Shown: positions 34,683-44,221, counted from the stretch's first letter. The stretch: DNA of 64,000 nucleotides from SG8-30 sp964406445 (GCA_964406445.1 CAYORU010000010.1:1-64000); one strand, 5' to 3'. Made by a program: numbers and translations. The notes: a model not told the origin generated them from the letters alone.

Positions 34683-34964
34683 ATGAGACTGGTCCGCCTG
34701 CTCGCCCCAGCGCTCGCGCTCTCGGCGACCCTCGCCGGAGCGCAGACCCTCGACGTGCCCGCGGGCGATGCCGCGGCACGGCCGGCCACGCCGGCCCGCG
34801 GCGCCTCCATGAGCGCGGTCGAAGCCCGTTTCGGCGCGCCGGCCACCCGGCATGCGGCCGTCGGCCAGCCGCCGATCACCCGCTGGGACTACCCCGGGTT
34901 CTCGGTGTTCTTCGAGCACGACAAGGTGATCCACGCCGTGCGGGTGCGAGGCCCAGCCGGCTGA
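34683..34964 (+). CDS. Small conserved exported protein, function unknown
   Basis: This 93-residue protein has a signal peptide (MRLVRLLAPALALSATLAGA) and a short domain with SMSAVEARFGAPATRHAAVG, PPITRWDYPGFSVFFEHDKV and IHAVRV. The pattern (helix, then RFGAP, then a W-Y strand) recalls SmpA/BamE-like small periplasmic folds, but that is a guess. GGAGG lies before the ATG, and TAGACT (about 34657) could be its -10. It lies between lolC (divergent) and mfd (same direction). Confidence 0.75.
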   Translation: MRLVRLLAPALALSATLAGAQTLDVPAGDAAARPATPARGASMSAVEARFGAPATRHAAVGQPPITRWDYPGFSVFFEHDKVIHAVRVRGPAG

Positions 34965-35056
34965 CGGTTGCCTTCCGCCGCCCGGCGGGTATCCTGCGCG
35001 CTCCCTGAGCCGTGGCGGCCCGCGCCGCCGCGGCGGTGCGCGTGCGTTCCGATCCG

Positions 35057-38000
35057 ATGGCGAATCCCCTCCTCGACCTGCCCGTACCCGGACCCCTCGC
35101 CTCGGTGGCGTGGCCGCGCCTCGCGCACTCCGCCCTCGCGCTGGCCGTCGCCGAGCTCGCGAGCCGGGCCGCCGGGCCCGTGCTGCTGGTCACCGCCGGC
35201 AGCCAGGAAGCCTCCCGCCTCGCCACCGGGCTCGGCTTCTTCGACGGCGGCGGGCTCCCGGTGCGCGTCTTCCCGGGCCACGAGACGCTGCCCTACGACC
35301 CGTTCTCGCCCCACCCCGACCTCGTGTCGCAACGGCTCGAGACCCTCTCGGCGCTGCCGGAGCTGCGCCGCGGGGCGGTGGTCGTGTCGCTCGACGCCCT
35401 GGCCCAGCGGCTGCCGCCGCGCCGCTACGTCGCGGCGCACACCCTGTCGCTGACCCGCGGCCAGCGGCTCGACCTCGCCGCCTTCCGCCAGCGTCTCGCC
35501 GAAGCCGGCTACGCCCAGGTCGGGCAGGTGGTGGCGCACGGCGAGTTCGCCGTTCGCGGATCGGTGCTCGACCTGTTCCCGATGGGCAGCGAGACGCCGC
35601 TGCGGCTCGACCTCTTCGACGAGGACGTCGAGAGCATCCGCCGCTTCGACCCGGAGTCGCAGCGCTCGGGCGACGCCGAAGAGCGCGTCCGCCTGCTGCC
35701 GGCCCGCGAGTTCCCCACCACGCCGGAGGCCGTCAAGGGCTTCCGCCAGCGCTGGCGGGCGCGCTTCGAGGGCGACCCCATGCGCTCGCCGGTCTACCGC
35801 TTCGTCAGCGAGGGACTCGCCCCGGCCGGCATCGAGGCCTGGCTGCCGCTGTTCTTCGACGGGATCGCGACGCTGTTCGACTACCTGCCGCCCTCCGCGG
35901 TGATCGTCGACGCGGGGGGCCTCGGCGAGGCGGCCGCGACACAGTGGCGCGAGATCGAGGAGCGCTACGAACAGCGCCGCCACGACCTCGAGCGGCCGCT
36001 GTTGCCGCCGGCGGAGCTGTTCGTTCCTCCGGAAGAGCTGGCGGCCCAGGCCTCGCGTTTCGCCGGCGTGACCGCCGCCCCGGTCCTGCCCGACGCGGAC
36101 GCGCCCCTGCCCGACCTTCGCGCGGACCCCCGCGCGGCGAAGCCCTGCGCGCCGCTCGCGGCGTTCCTGGAGGACTTTCCGGGCCGCGTGCTGCTCGCCG
36201 CCGACTCCGCGGGACGGCGCGAAGTGCTGCTGTCCATGCTGCACGCCGACGGCCTGCACCCTGCCCCGGCGGCAGGCTGGCGGGACTTCCTGGGCCGCGA
36301 GGACCGGCTGTGCATCACGGTAGCCGCCGACGTCGGCAGCCTGTCGCTGCCCGAGGCGGGACTCGCGCTCATCGCCGAGGAGCAGCTGCTCGGCCCGCGC
36401 GCCCGCCAGGAACGTCGCCGCGCCCGCGCGGAGCGCGACCCGGCCGTGCTCCTCCAGGAGCTCACCGACCTGTCGCCGGGCGCGCCGGTGGTCCACGAGG
36501 ACCACGGCGTGGGCCGCTACCGCGGCCTGCGCGTCATGGACGTGGATGGCCAGCCGGGCGAGTTCCTGGTGATCGAGTACGCGGGCGGCGACCTGCTGTA
36601 CGTGCCGGTGCACACGCTCGAGCGCGTCAGCCGCTACACCGGCGCGCCGCCGGAGAGCGCGCCGCTGCACCGGCTCGGCGGCGACCAGTGGAGCAAGGCC
36701 CGACGCCGCGCAGCGCAGCGCATACGCGACGTCGCGGCGGAGCTCCTCGACCTGTACGCGCGGCGCGCCGCCCGCGAAGGGCTCGCCACCGACATCCGCG
36801 AGGCCGAGTACCAGGCTTTCGCCGCCGCCTTCCCCTTCGAGGAGACCGCGGACCAGGCCGAGGCCATCCGCCAGGTGCTCGACGACATGCGCGCCGGGCG
36901 GCCGATGGACCGCGTGGTCTGCGGCGACGTCGGCTTCGGCAAGACCGAAGTCGCGATGCGCGCCGCCTTCTGCGCGACCCAGGCCGGCAGGCAGGTCGCC
37001 GTACTCGTGCCGACTACGCTGCTCGCGCAGCAGCACGCGCAGAACTTCGCCGACCGCTTCGCGGACCTGCCCGTGAAGGTCGAGAACCTGTCGCGCTTCA
37101 GGAGCGCCGCCGAGCAGCGCAGGGTCGTCGAGGGCCTCAAGGGCGGGGCCGTCGATATCGTGATCGGCACGCAGCGGCTGCTGCAGCGAGACGTCGCGTT
37201 CCGCAACCTCGGCCTCGTGATCGTCGACGAGGAGCACCGCTTCGGCGTGCGCGACAAGGAACGTCTCAAGGCGCTGCGGGCCGACGTCGATACCCTGACC
37301 CTGACCGCGACCCCGATCCCCCGCACACTCAACATGGCCCTCGGCGGGCTGCGCGACCTGTCGTTGATCACGACCCCGCCCGCCGAACGGGTCGCGATCG
37401 AGACCTTCGTCTGCGAGTGGAGCGAGAGCCTCGTCCGCGAGGCATTGCTGCGCGAGATCCGCCGCGGCGGACAGGTCTACTTCGTGCACAACGCGGTGGA
37501 GACCATCGACGAGACCGCGGCGCGGCTGTCGCGCATCGTGCCGGAGGCCGCGGTGCGCGTCGGCCACGGCCAGATGCGCGAGCGCGACCTCGAGCAGCTC
37601 ATGCTCGACTTCTACCACCAGCGATTCAACGTGCTGGTCTGCACGACCATCATCGAGTCCGGCATCGACGTGCCGACCGCGAACACGATCATCATCGACC
37701 GCGCCGACCGCCTCGGGCTCGCCCAGCTGCACCAGCTGCGCGGCCGCGTCGGCCGGTCGCACCACCGCGCCTTCGCCTACCTCGTCGCGCCGCCAAGGGC
37801 CGCGCTCAAGCCGGATGCGCTCAAGCGCCTCGAGGCCCTCGAGTCCCTAGGCGAGCTCGGCGCCGGCTTCGTGCTGGCGACCCACGACCTGGAGATCCGC
37901 GGCGCCGGCGAGCTGCTCGGCGAGGAGCAGAGCGGCCAGATCAACGAGATCGGCTTCAGCCTCTACACCGAGCTCCTCGAGCGCGCGGTGGCCGCCCTCC

Positions 38001-38482
38001 GCTCGGGCCGCGAACCCGACCTGGAGCGGCCGCTGCATACCGGCCCCGAGATCGACCTGCACGTCCCGGCCCTCCTGCCCGAGGACTACGTCGGCGACGT
38101 GCACCTGCGACTGCGCCTGTACAAGCGCATCGCGGCCGCCGCCGACCGCGAGCGGCTCGCCGACCTCGAGGCGGAGCTGGTCGACCGCTTCGGCCCGCTA
38201 CCGCCGGCCGCGCAGACGCTGCTGCGGGTGGCGGCCCTCAAGCTGCGGGCGGCGCCCCTCGGGATCGCGCGGCTCGAGGTCGGCCCGGCCGGCGGCCTGG
38301 TCCGCTTCGCGGAGCAGCACCAGGTCGATCCGGCCCGGGTGATCCAGCTGGTGCAGCGCGACCCGCGCCGCTACCGCCTCGACGGCAGCCACGGCCTCAG
38401 GCTCACGATGCCGGTCGAGGGCGAGTCCGAGCGGCTCGAGGTCGCGCGGGGGCTGCTCGCGGACCTCGGCGCAGCCGCTTGA
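35057..38482 (+). CDS. mfd: Transcription-repair coupling factor Mfd
   Basis: This 1141-residue DNA translocase removes stalled RNA polymerase and recruits UvrA. Domains in order: UvrB-like N-terminal region (about 1-330), the RNA polymerase-interacting domain (SPGAPVVHEDHGVGRYRGLR), a RecG-like helicase with Walker A GDVGFGKTE, DEEHRFG box and TATPIPRTL, and the C-terminal UvrA-binding TRCF domain. I chose ATG 35057 (MANPLLDLPVPGPLAS); upstream in-frame codons are Arg/Ala-rich and unlike the family. A very long antisense frame over this gene is a GC artefact. Confidence 0.96.
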   Translation: MANPLLDLPVPGPLASVAWPRLAHSALALAVAELASRAAGPVLLVTAGSQEASRLATGLGFFDGGGLPVRVFPGHETLPYDPFSPHPDLVSQRLETLSALPELRRGAVVVSLDALAQRLPPRRYVAAHTLSLTRGQRLDLAAFRQRLAEAGYAQVGQVVAHGEFAVRGSVLDLFPMGSETPLRLDLFDEDVESIRRFDPESQRSGDAEERVRLLPAREFPTTPEAVKGFRQRWRARFEGDPMRSPVYRFVSEGLAPAGIEAWLPLFFDGIATLFDYLPPSAVIVDAGGLGEAAATQWREIEERYEQRRHDLERPLLPPAELFVPPEELAAQASRFAGVTAAPVLPDADAPLPDLRADPRAAKPCAPLAAFLEDFPGRVLLAADSAGRREVLLSMLHADGLHPAPAAGWRDFLGREDRLCITVAADVGSLSLPEAGLALIAEEQLLGPRARQERRRARAERDPAVLLQELTDLSPGAPVVHEDHGVGRYRGLRVMDVDGQPGEFLVIEYAGGDLLYVPVHTLERVSRYTGAPPESAPLHRLGGDQWSKARRRAAQRIRDVAAELLDLYARRAAREGLATDIREAEYQAFAAAFPFEETADQAEAIRQVLDDMRAGRPMDRVVCGDVGFGKTEVAMRAAFCATQAGRQVAVLVPTTLLAQQHAQNFADRFADLPVKVENLSRFRSAAEQRRVVEGLKGGAVDIVIGTQRLLQRDVAFRNLGLVIVDEEHRFGVRDKERLKALRADVDTLTLTATPIPRTLNMALGGLRDLSLITTPPAERVAIETFVCEWSESLVREALLREIRRGGQVYFVHNAVETIDETAARLSRIVPEAAVRVGHGQMRERDLEQLMLDFYHQRFNVLVCTTIIESGIDVPTANTIIIDRADRLGLAQLHQLRGRVGRSHHRAFAYLVAPPRAALKPDALKRLEALESLGELGAGFVLATHDLEIRGAGELLGEEQSGQINEIGFSLYTELLERAVAALRSGREPDLERPLHTGPEIDLHVPALLPEDYVGDVHLRLRLYKRIAAAADRERLADLEAELVDRFGPLPPAAQTLLRVAALKLRAAPLGIARLEVGPAGGLVRFAEQHQVDPARVIQLVQRDPRRYRLDGSHGLRLTMPVEGESERLEVARGLLADLGAAA

Positions 38483-38504
38483 GCCCGGCGCCGGCGGCCG
38501 GGCG

Positions 38505-39446
38505 TCAGCCGGACGGGCGGCAGCGGGCCGTGTCGCCGCTGGCCTGCGCCTCGGCCATCGCGGAGAAGGCCTCGGCGAGCAGCTGACGCAGCTCGCCCTC
38601 GCGCGCCGGCACCCCGCCGGCGGCCCCGACCGAGAGGGTCACGTAGCGCCCGTAGCGCGAGCGCGGGTGGTGGATGCGCAGGTCCCGGACACGCGCGCAG
38701 AGCGTATCGGCATGCGCGCGCATGCGTTCCGCGTCCATCGGCTCGGTGAGCGCGACGAAGGTGCCGCCCTCCCAGCGCGCGAGAACGTCGCTGCTGCGGC
38801 GGAAACAGCTGGCGACGGCCCGCGCTACGCGCTTCACCAGCTGGTCGCCGGCGCCGCGGCCAAAGGTGTCGTTGTAGCCGCCGAGGTCGTCGACGTCGAC
38901 CGCGAACAGCGCGAGGGCGCGCTCTTCGCGGCGCGCCAGCGCCAGGCGATGGTCGAGGATCTCCTCGAAGCTGCCGCGCGCCGCGAGGCCGGTGAGGGCG
39001 TCCTCGCGCGACAGCAGTCCCGGCGCCATCAGGCGAAAGCGGGTCGTGGTCCTCGGATCGGCGGCCGCCCCGCGCGCCTCGGACTCGCGGTTGAGCGACA
39101 CCCAGTGCGTGATGCGCCCGCCCGCGTCGCGCAGCGGCACCAGCTGCACCTCCATCCAGAAGGACTCGCCGTCCTTGCGCTGGTTCTGCACCAGGGCGCG
39201 GGTCTCGAGGCCGGCGCTGATCGCATCGTGAAGTCGACGGGCGCCCGGCTGGTGGCGATGCTCCCCCTGCAGGAGCGCGAGGTTCCGTCCCACCAGCTCG
39301 TCGAGCCGGTAACCGGTCAGCCGCTCGAAGGCGGGGTTGACGTAGACGACCGGCATGCCGGGGTCGGTCGCATCCACCAGGGCTGCGCCCTCGGGCATCG
39401 CCTCGACGATGAGCCGCCATGGATCGTGTCCAGCCTGGTCCGTCAT
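38505..39446 (-). CDS. PAS domain plus degenerate GGDEF domain protein
   Basis: This 313-residue cytosolic signalling protein has an N-terminal PAS domain (VVYVNPAFERLTGYRLDELV, then GRNLALLQGEHR) with a PAC-like segment (KDGESFWMEVQLVPLRD). A GGDEF-like domain (DALTGLAARGSFEEILDHRL) follows. The catalytic GGDEF is replaced by EGGTF (ARWEGGTFVAL), so cyclase activity is unlikely; it may bind GTP or c-di-GMP or act through partners. The PAS looks LOV-like but lacks the flavin-binding cysteine (GRNLALL instead of GRNCRFL). The start overlaps the nagZ stop (ATGA). It is the last gene of the lepA-led run. Confidence 0.88.
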   Translation of the reverse strand: MTDQAGHDPWRLIVEAMPEGAALVDATDPGMPVVYVNPAFERLTGYRLDELVGRNLALLQGEHRHQPGARRLHDAISAGLETRALVQNQRKDGESFWMEVQLVPLRDAGGRITHWVSLNRESEARGAAADPRTTTRFRLMAPGLLSREDALTGLAARGSFEEILDHRLALARREERALALFAVDVDDLGGYNDTFGRGAGDQLVKRVARAVASCFRRSSDVLARWEGGTFVALTEPMDAERMRAHADTLCARVRDLRIHHPRSRYGRYVTLSVGAAGGVPAREGELRQLLAEAFSAMAEAQASGDTARCRPSG

Positions 39447-40486
39447 GCGTCGAGCCTCAGGGCGGGTACGTCGAGGGCGTGCGCCGCGGCGGCGGCCGCC
39501 TGCCGCCAGCGGTCGCCGGCGAGCAGTTCCTCGCGCCGCGGAGCTGCCCGGCCGTGCAGGCGCACGAGCCTCACCTGCCGCACAGGATCGGGGGCCGCGG
39601 GCAGGCTGTCCAGCAGCTCGAGCACGGCCGCGCGGTCGTTGCACACGACGAGCATGTCGCAGCCGGCCTCGAGCGCGAGCCGGGCGCGCTCGACGGCGCC
39701 GCCGAAGGCCGCCGCGCCGGCCATGCTGAGGTCGTCGGTGAACACCGCGCCGCGAAAGTCGAGTGCGCCGCGCAGCTGGCCGTCGATCCAGCGCCGGGAA
39801 AGGCTCGCGGGGCGCTCATCCAGCGCCGGGAACACGACGTGGGCCGCCATCACGGCGGGCAGCCCGTTGGCGATCAGGCGACGATAGGGCGCGAGGTCGG
39901 GTTCGAGGTCGGCCAGCTCGCGGCGGTCGACCGGCAGCGCTACGTGCGAATCGGCCACGACCCGCCCGTGGCCGGGGAAGTGCTTCGCGGTGGCCGCCAT
40001 GCCGGCATCTCGCATGCCGAGCATCCAGGCCACGCCGAGCTCGGCCACGGCGTCGCGCGCCGCGGCGAAGGCCCGGTCGCCGATCACCTCGCTCAGGCCC
40101 CAGTCGAGGTCCACGCAGGGCGCGAAGGAGAGGTCGACGCCGGCGGCCCGCAGCTCCGCGGCCATGAGCCAGCCGAGCGAGCGCGCCAGCGCGAGCCCGG
40201 CCGGGCGGTCCGCGGCGTGGCGGCGGCCGATCATTCGCATCGCGGGCAGCCGGGTGAAGCCCTCGCGGAAGCGCTGCACGCGCCCGCCTTCCTGGTCCAC
40301 GGCGACCAGCAGCGGCGGGGAGCGCAGCGCATGGATCTCGGCGACCAGGCGGGCGAGCTGCTCGGGATTCTCGTAGTTGCGGCTGAAGAGGATCACGCCG
40401 CCGACCAGCGGGTGCGCCAGCATCTCGCGCTCGGCGGGCTCGAGCGCGACGCCGGCGACGTCGGCCATCAGCGGCCCGAGCGTCAC
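39443..40486 (-). CDS. nagZ: Beta-N-acetylhexosaminidase NagZ
   Basis: This 347-residue family-3 glycoside hydrolase removes GlcNAc from cytosolic 1,6-anhydro-muropeptides in wall recycling. The KHFPGHG loop with its conserved His and the nucleophile Asp in FTDDLSMAGA are present. The start is GTG 40486 (reading TLGPLMADVAGVALEPAERE), the family opening, overlapping the CYTH gene stop. Confidence 0.95.
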   Translation of the reverse strand: MTLGPLMADVAGVALEPAEREMLAHPLVGGVILFSRNYENPEQLARLVAEIHALRSPPLLVAVDQEGGRVQRFREGFTRLPAMRMIGRRHAADRPAGLALARSLGWLMAAELRAAGVDLSFAPCVDLDWGLSEVIGDRAFAAARDAVAELGVAWMLGMRDAGMAATAKHFPGHGRVVADSHVALPVDRRELADLEPDLAPYRRLIANGLPAVMAAHVVFPALDERPASLSRRWIDGQLRGALDFRGAVFTDDLSMAGAAAFGGAVERARLALEAGCDMLVVCNDRAAVLELLDSLPAAPDPVRQVRLVRLHGRAAPRREELLAGDRWRQAAAAAAHALDVPALRLDA

Positions 40487-41016
40487 GGCAGCCTCACGGC
40501 GTCCGCAGCGGCGAGGCGGCCGGATCGGGCGGCGTCGCGCAGTGCGCGCGGCCAGCCGGCGAACGGCTCCGCGGCCAGCATGAAGCTGTAGAACCGCGGC
40601 TCCCCGGTCACCTCGTCGCCCAGCCAGTCCGGGCGCTCGAAGGCCTCGTCCGCCGCACCGAGCTCGATCTCGGCGATGACGAGCCCGGCGTTGTCGCCGA
40701 GGAACTCGTCCACCTCGTAGCAGTGCCGCCCCGCCGGGACCCGATGGCGGACCTTCTCGACGCGGGGTCCGGACTCCATTCGATCTAGCGCCAGTCGCGC
40801 GTCGGCGACCGGAATCGGGTACTCCAGCTCGAGGCGGGTGGTGCCGGGCTCCATGCTCTTGAGCGACAGCCATGCCGACTCGCCGGCGATGCGCACGCGC
40901 ACCGAGCAGCGCGGCGTGTTGGCCACGTAGCCCTGCAGGAGGCGCGTGCTGTCTCGCACCGCGCCGCGCCAGGCGTCGCTCCTCGGCAGGAACTTGCGCT
41001 CGATCTCGATGGCCAC
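40483..41016 (-). CDS. CYTH-domain triphosphate tunnel metalloenzyme
   Basis: This 177-residue protein opens with the ExExK signature (AIEIERKFLP) and alternates charged residues on strands as in the CYTH tunnel (SVRVRIAGES, TRLELEYPIP, HCYEVDEFLG, VIAEIELG). Relatives hydrolyse inorganic triphosphate or similar substrates. There is no CHAD domain. The start is GTG 41016, just after the rlmD stop; nagZ overlaps its end. Confidence 0.9.
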   Translation of the reverse strand: MAIEIERKFLPRSDAWRGAVRDSTRLLQGYVANTPRCSVRVRIAGESAWLSLKSMEPGTTRLELEYPIPVADARLALDRMESGPRVEKVRHRVPAGRHCYEVDEFLGDNAGLVIAEIELGAADEAFERPDWLGDEVTGEPRFYSFMLAAEPFAGWPRALRDAARSGRLAAADAVRLP

Positions 41017-41017
41017 G

Positions 41018-42325
41018 TCAGGCGGGCTCGAACACGGCAATGGACTCGACGTGCGCGGTCTGCGGGAACATGTCCATCACGCCCGCCGCGGCCAGCCTGA
41101 AGCCGTGGCCGTGGACGAGTTCGCCCGCGTCGCGGGCGAGGCTCGCCGGGTGGCAGGACACGTAGACGATGCGCGCGGGTCGCAGCCGGCCGAGCATTGC
41201 CAGCATGGCGGCAGCGCCGGCGCGCGGCGGGTCGAGCAGCACGCGCTGGTAGGGCCCGGTCGCCCAGCCGGCCGTCCCGGGATCCTGCGCGAGGTCCGCG
41301 ACGTGGAACTCGACGTTCGCGAGGCCGTTGCGCGCGGCATTGTCGCGCGCCCGGCCGACGAGGCCCGGCTCGCCCTCGACGCCGACCACCCGCGCCGCCC
41401 GCCGCGCGAGCGGCAGCGTGAAGTTCCCGAGACCGCAGAACAGGTCCAGCACCCGGTCGCCGGCCTGTGCTGCGAGCAGCCGCAGCGCGAGGCCCACCGC
41501 CTCGCGGTTGATCCCCGCGTTGACCTGCACGAAGTCGGTCGGAGCGAAGCGCAACTCGACGTCGAACTCCGGCAGCCGGTAGGCGAGCGGCGTGGCGGGC
41601 GGCTCGAGCGGGGCGACCGTGTCGTAGCCGCCCGGTTGAAGGTAGAACTCGACGCCCTGCTCCGCCGCGAAGGACCGCAGCTCGGCAAGGTCGGCCGGCG
41701 ACGGCGGATCGAGCACGCGCAGCACCAGGGCGGTCGCGCCCTCGCCGGCGGCCACCTCGATCTGCGGCAGACGGTCGCGGACGGACAGGCGGCCGATCAG
41801 CGTCGCGAGCGGCCCGAGCAGCGCGCCGACCGGCGGCGCGAGCACCTCGCAGCGCTCGATCTCGGCGATGTAGGGCGTGGCCTTCTCGCGGAATCCGACC
41901 AGGACGCGGCCCTTCTTCGCCACCCACTTCACGCCGAGCCGGGCGCGCCGCCGGTAGGCCCAGGCCGAGCCGCCGAGCGGCGCCAGCCACTCGCCGGGCG
42001 CGACCTTGCCGATGCGCAAGAGCTGCTCCTCGACGTGGGCGCGTTTGAGCTCCAGCTGCCGACCCTCGCCGAGGTGCTGCAGCGCGCAGCCGCCGCACAC
42101 GCCGAAGTGCGCGCAGCGCGGCTGGACGCGGCCCGCCGCCGGCTCGAGAATCTCGACCGCCACCGCCTCGTCGTAGCGCCGGTGACGCTTGACGGCGCGC
42201 GCCCTGACCCGCTCGCCCGGCAACGCGCCCGCCACGAACACCGCCTTGCCGTCCACGCGCGCGACCCCGCGCCCGTCGTGCGCCAGCGAATCGATCGCGA
42301 GCAGCCGCTCGGCCAGCGCGCTCAA
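41018..42325 (-). CDS. rlmD: 23S rRNA (uracil-1939-C5)-methyltransferase RlmD
   Basis: This 435-residue SAM enzyme has an N-terminal TRAM domain, a Cys-rich Fe-S site (CAHFGVCGGCALQH and a later ERCEVL), the SAM-binding LDLFCGLGNFTLPLA, and the catalytic YVSCHPASLARD with LLDPPRAGA. It methylates U1939 of 23S rRNA. The start is TTG 42325, overlapping the stop of the upstream exonuclease gene (TTGA), because homology begins at once. No ATG fits. Confidence 0.94.
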   Translation of the reverse strand: MSALAERLLAIDSLAHDGRGVARVDGKAVFVAGALPGERVRARAVKRHRRYDEAVAVEILEPAAGRVQPRCAHFGVCGGCALQHLGEGRQLELKRAHVEEQLLRIGKVAPGEWLAPLGGSAWAYRRRARLGVKWVAKKGRVLVGFREKATPYIAEIERCEVLAPPVGALLGPLATLIGRLSVRDRLPQIEVAAGEGATALVLRVLDPPSPADLAELRSFAAEQGVEFYLQPGGYDTVAPLEPPATPLAYRLPEFDVELRFAPTDFVQVNAGINREAVGLALRLLAAQAGDRVLDLFCGLGNFTLPLARRAARVVGVEGEPGLVGRARDNAARNGLANVEFHVADLAQDPGTAGWATGPYQRVLLDPPRAGAAAMLAMLGRLRPARIVYVSCHPASLARDAGELVHGHGFRLAAAGVMDMFPQTAHVESIAVFEPA

Positions 42326-43101
42326 GACGGCTCCCAGGCGGCGAGGAACTGCTGCCAGTGCGGTTCGTTGCGGGCCTCGAGCCATTCGTGGACCTGCGCC
42401 ACTTCCGCCTCGTACGCCTCCGGGGCGAGCCGGCCGCGGATCAGCTCGAAGCGCAGGTAGACGAGGTAGGTGTTCAGCACGTCGGTTTCGCAGTAGGCGC
42501 GGATCTCGGCGAGACGACCCTCGCGGTACGCAGGCCAGACGAGTCCGCCGCTCATGCCGAGCTTGCCTGGCAGGCCGAGCAGCAGGGAGACGTTCTCCAG
42601 GCTCGCGCGGGCGCGGCCCTGGTACATGGAGAGCACGTCCATCAGGTCGATGTGCCGCCAGTGGTAGCGACCGAGATAGCTGTTGTAGCGGAACGACGGG
42701 TCGCTGTCGCCGGTCTCCCAGTAGCGCCGCGCCACCACGCCGTGCTTGAGGGAGCGATAGTGCAGCACCGGCAGGTCGAACCCGCCGCCGTTCCAGGACA
42801 CCAGCACGGGCTGGGTCTTCTCGAGCCCCGCGTAGAAGCGCATCACCAGCTCGTCTTCGGGCGAGGCGAGGCTGCCCAGGCTCCAGACGTGGAACTGGTC
42901 GCCGCTGCGCAGCGCCGCCGAGATCGCGACGATCCTGTGCTGCTCGAAGGGCAGGAAGTCGCTGCCGGTCTCCTCGCGCCGGCGCGCGAACATCGCCTCC
43001 GCGACGGCCACGTCGTCCGCGTCCGGCAGCTCGAGGAGCCTTCGGCCAAGATCGGTGTCCGGCACCGTCTCGATGTCGAACACGAGGCAGTTGAGCGTCA
43101 T
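42322..43101 (-). CDS. 3'-5' exonuclease of the PolB-exonuclease-like family
   Basis: This 259-residue protein begins LNCLVFDIETVPD, the DxE ExoI motif, with VSWNGGGFDLPVLHYRSL (ExoII) and a late YCETDVLNTYLVY (ExoIII). It matches the predicted PolB-like 3'-5' exonuclease family of proteobacteria. There is no polymerase domain. Physiological role is unknown; it may trim DNA or RNA. It lies between acpS and rlmD, overlapping both by 4 nt. Confidence 0.88.
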   Translation of the reverse strand: MTLNCLVFDIETVPDTDLGRRLLELPDADDVAVAEAMFARRREETGSDFLPFEQHRIVAISAALRSGDQFHVWSLGSLASPEDELVMRFYAGLEKTQPVLVSWNGGGFDLPVLHYRSLKHGVVARRYWETGDSDPSFRYNSYLGRYHWRHIDLMDVLSMYQGRARASLENVSLLLGLPGKLGMSGGLVWPAYREGRLAEIRAYCETDVLNTYLVYLRFELIRGRLAPEAYEAEVAQVHEWLEARNEPHWQQFLAAWEPS

Positions 43102-43487
43102 GCCGCGGCCTTGCGCATCAACACCGCGACCGCGACCACGAGGCCGGCCTCGTCGGTCAGCGAGACGTGGCCCTCGCCCGCGCCGAGCGCGTCCGCGACC
43201 CGCTGGCCGCGCGGCGAAAAGCGCACCTCGGGACGGCCCCAGGCATTCGGCATGAAGCCGACGTCGCGGATCCACACGCCGTGCGCGAAACCGGTGCCGA
43301 GCGCCTTCACGATGGCTTCCTTGGCGGCGAAACGCATTGCCAGGAAGCGCACCGGGCGCTTGTTCGCCTCGAAGGCGGCGAGTTCCTCGGGCATCAGCAA
43401 GCGCTCGACGAAGTGCCGGCCGAAGCGCTCGTGGGCCGCGGCGATGCGGTCGAGCCGCACCACGTCGGTGCCGATGCCGAAGATCAC
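43098..43487 (-). CDS. acpS: Holo-[acyl-carrier-protein] synthase
   Basis: This 129-residue enzyme moves 4'-phosphopantetheine from CoA to apo-ACP. GIGTDVVRLDRI holds the Mg-binding Asp, and FAAKEAIVKALG the catalytic Glu/Lys. The start is GTG 43487, overlapping the pdxJ stop (GTGA). The pdxJ–acpS pair is standard. Confidence 0.96.
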   Translation of the reverse strand: MIFGIGTDVVRLDRIAAAHERFGRHFVERLLMPEELAAFEANKRPVRFLAMRFAAKEAIVKALGTGFAHGVWIRDVGFMPNAWGRPEVRFSPRGQRVADALGAGEGHVSLTDEAGLVVAVAVLMRKAAA

Positions 43488-44221
43488 GGCCGGCGCGCCT
43501 CGACCATCAGGCGCTTCATCTCGGCGACCGCCGGCCCGAGCCCCGTGAAGATGGAACGCGAGACGATGGCGTGGCCGATGTTGAGCTCGACGATCTGCGC
43601 CAGGGCCGCGACCGGCTGCACGTTGTGGTAGTCGAGGCCGTGGCCCGCGTTGACGACGAGCCCCAGCGCCTCGCCGTGGCGCGCCGCGGCGGCGAGCCGG
43701 TGCAAGGCTCCAGCCCGGTGCCCGCACCGCGCCTCGGCGTAGGCGCCCGTGTGCAGCTCGACCACCGGCGCGCCGGCCGCCGCCGCCGCGTCGAGCTGCC
43801 GGTCTTCCGGGTCGATGAAGAGCGACACCCGGATACCCGCCTCTGCCAGCCGCCCGCAGATCTGCTTCAGGCGCGGCAGCTGACCCGCCGCGTCGAGACC
43901 TCCCTCCGTGGTCACCTCCTCCCGCCGCTCGGGGACGAGGCAGACGTCGGCCGGCCGCAGGCGCAGCGCGAGGGCGACCATCTCGTCGGTCGCGGCCATT
44001 TCCAGGTTCATGCGGGTCTTGAGCGAGTCGCGCATGCGCTCCACGTCGTGGTCCTGGATGTGCCGGCGGTCTTCGCGCAGGTGCAGGGTGATGCTGTCGG
44101 CGCCGGCCTGTTCGGCGACCAGCGCCGCGAGCAGCGGGTCGGGCTCTCGACCGCGGCGCGCCTGGCGCAGGGTCGCGACGTGGTCGATGTTCACGCCAAG
44201 CGCGATCGGATGTGGGTTCAA
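43484..44221 (-). CDS. pdxJ: Pyridoxine 5'-phosphate synthase
   Basis: This 245-residue TIM-barrel enzyme condenses 1-deoxyxylulose 5-phosphate with 3-amino-2-oxopropyl phosphate. The family opening ALGVNIDHVATLRQARRG (catalytic His), SITLHLREDRRHI and VNAGHGLDYHN are present. It overlaps recO (upstream) and acpS (downstream) by 4 nt each. Confidence 0.97.
   Translation of the reverse strand: MNPHPIALGVNIDHVATLRQARRGREPDPLLAALVAEQAGADSITLHLREDRRHIQDHDVERMRDSLKTRMNLEMAATDEMVALALRLRPADVCLVPERREEVTTEGGLDAAGQLPRLKQICGRLAEAGIRVSLFIDPEDRQLDAAAAAGAPVVELHTGAYAEARCGHRAGALHRLAAAARHGEALGLVVNAGHGLDYHNVQPVAALAQIVELNIGHAIVSRSIFTGLGPAVAEMKRLMVEARRP

Noticed and set aside
34889..37765. 958-codon open frame antisense to mfd
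   Set aside because: It mirrors the codon structure of mfd in very GC-rich DNA, has no recognisable domain, and mfd is complete on the other strand.
38483..38503. GC hairpin between mfd and the PAS/GGDEF gene as a terminator
   Set aside because: The stem (GCCCGGC/GCCGGGC) is clear, but no T-tract follows on either strand, so termination is not supported.
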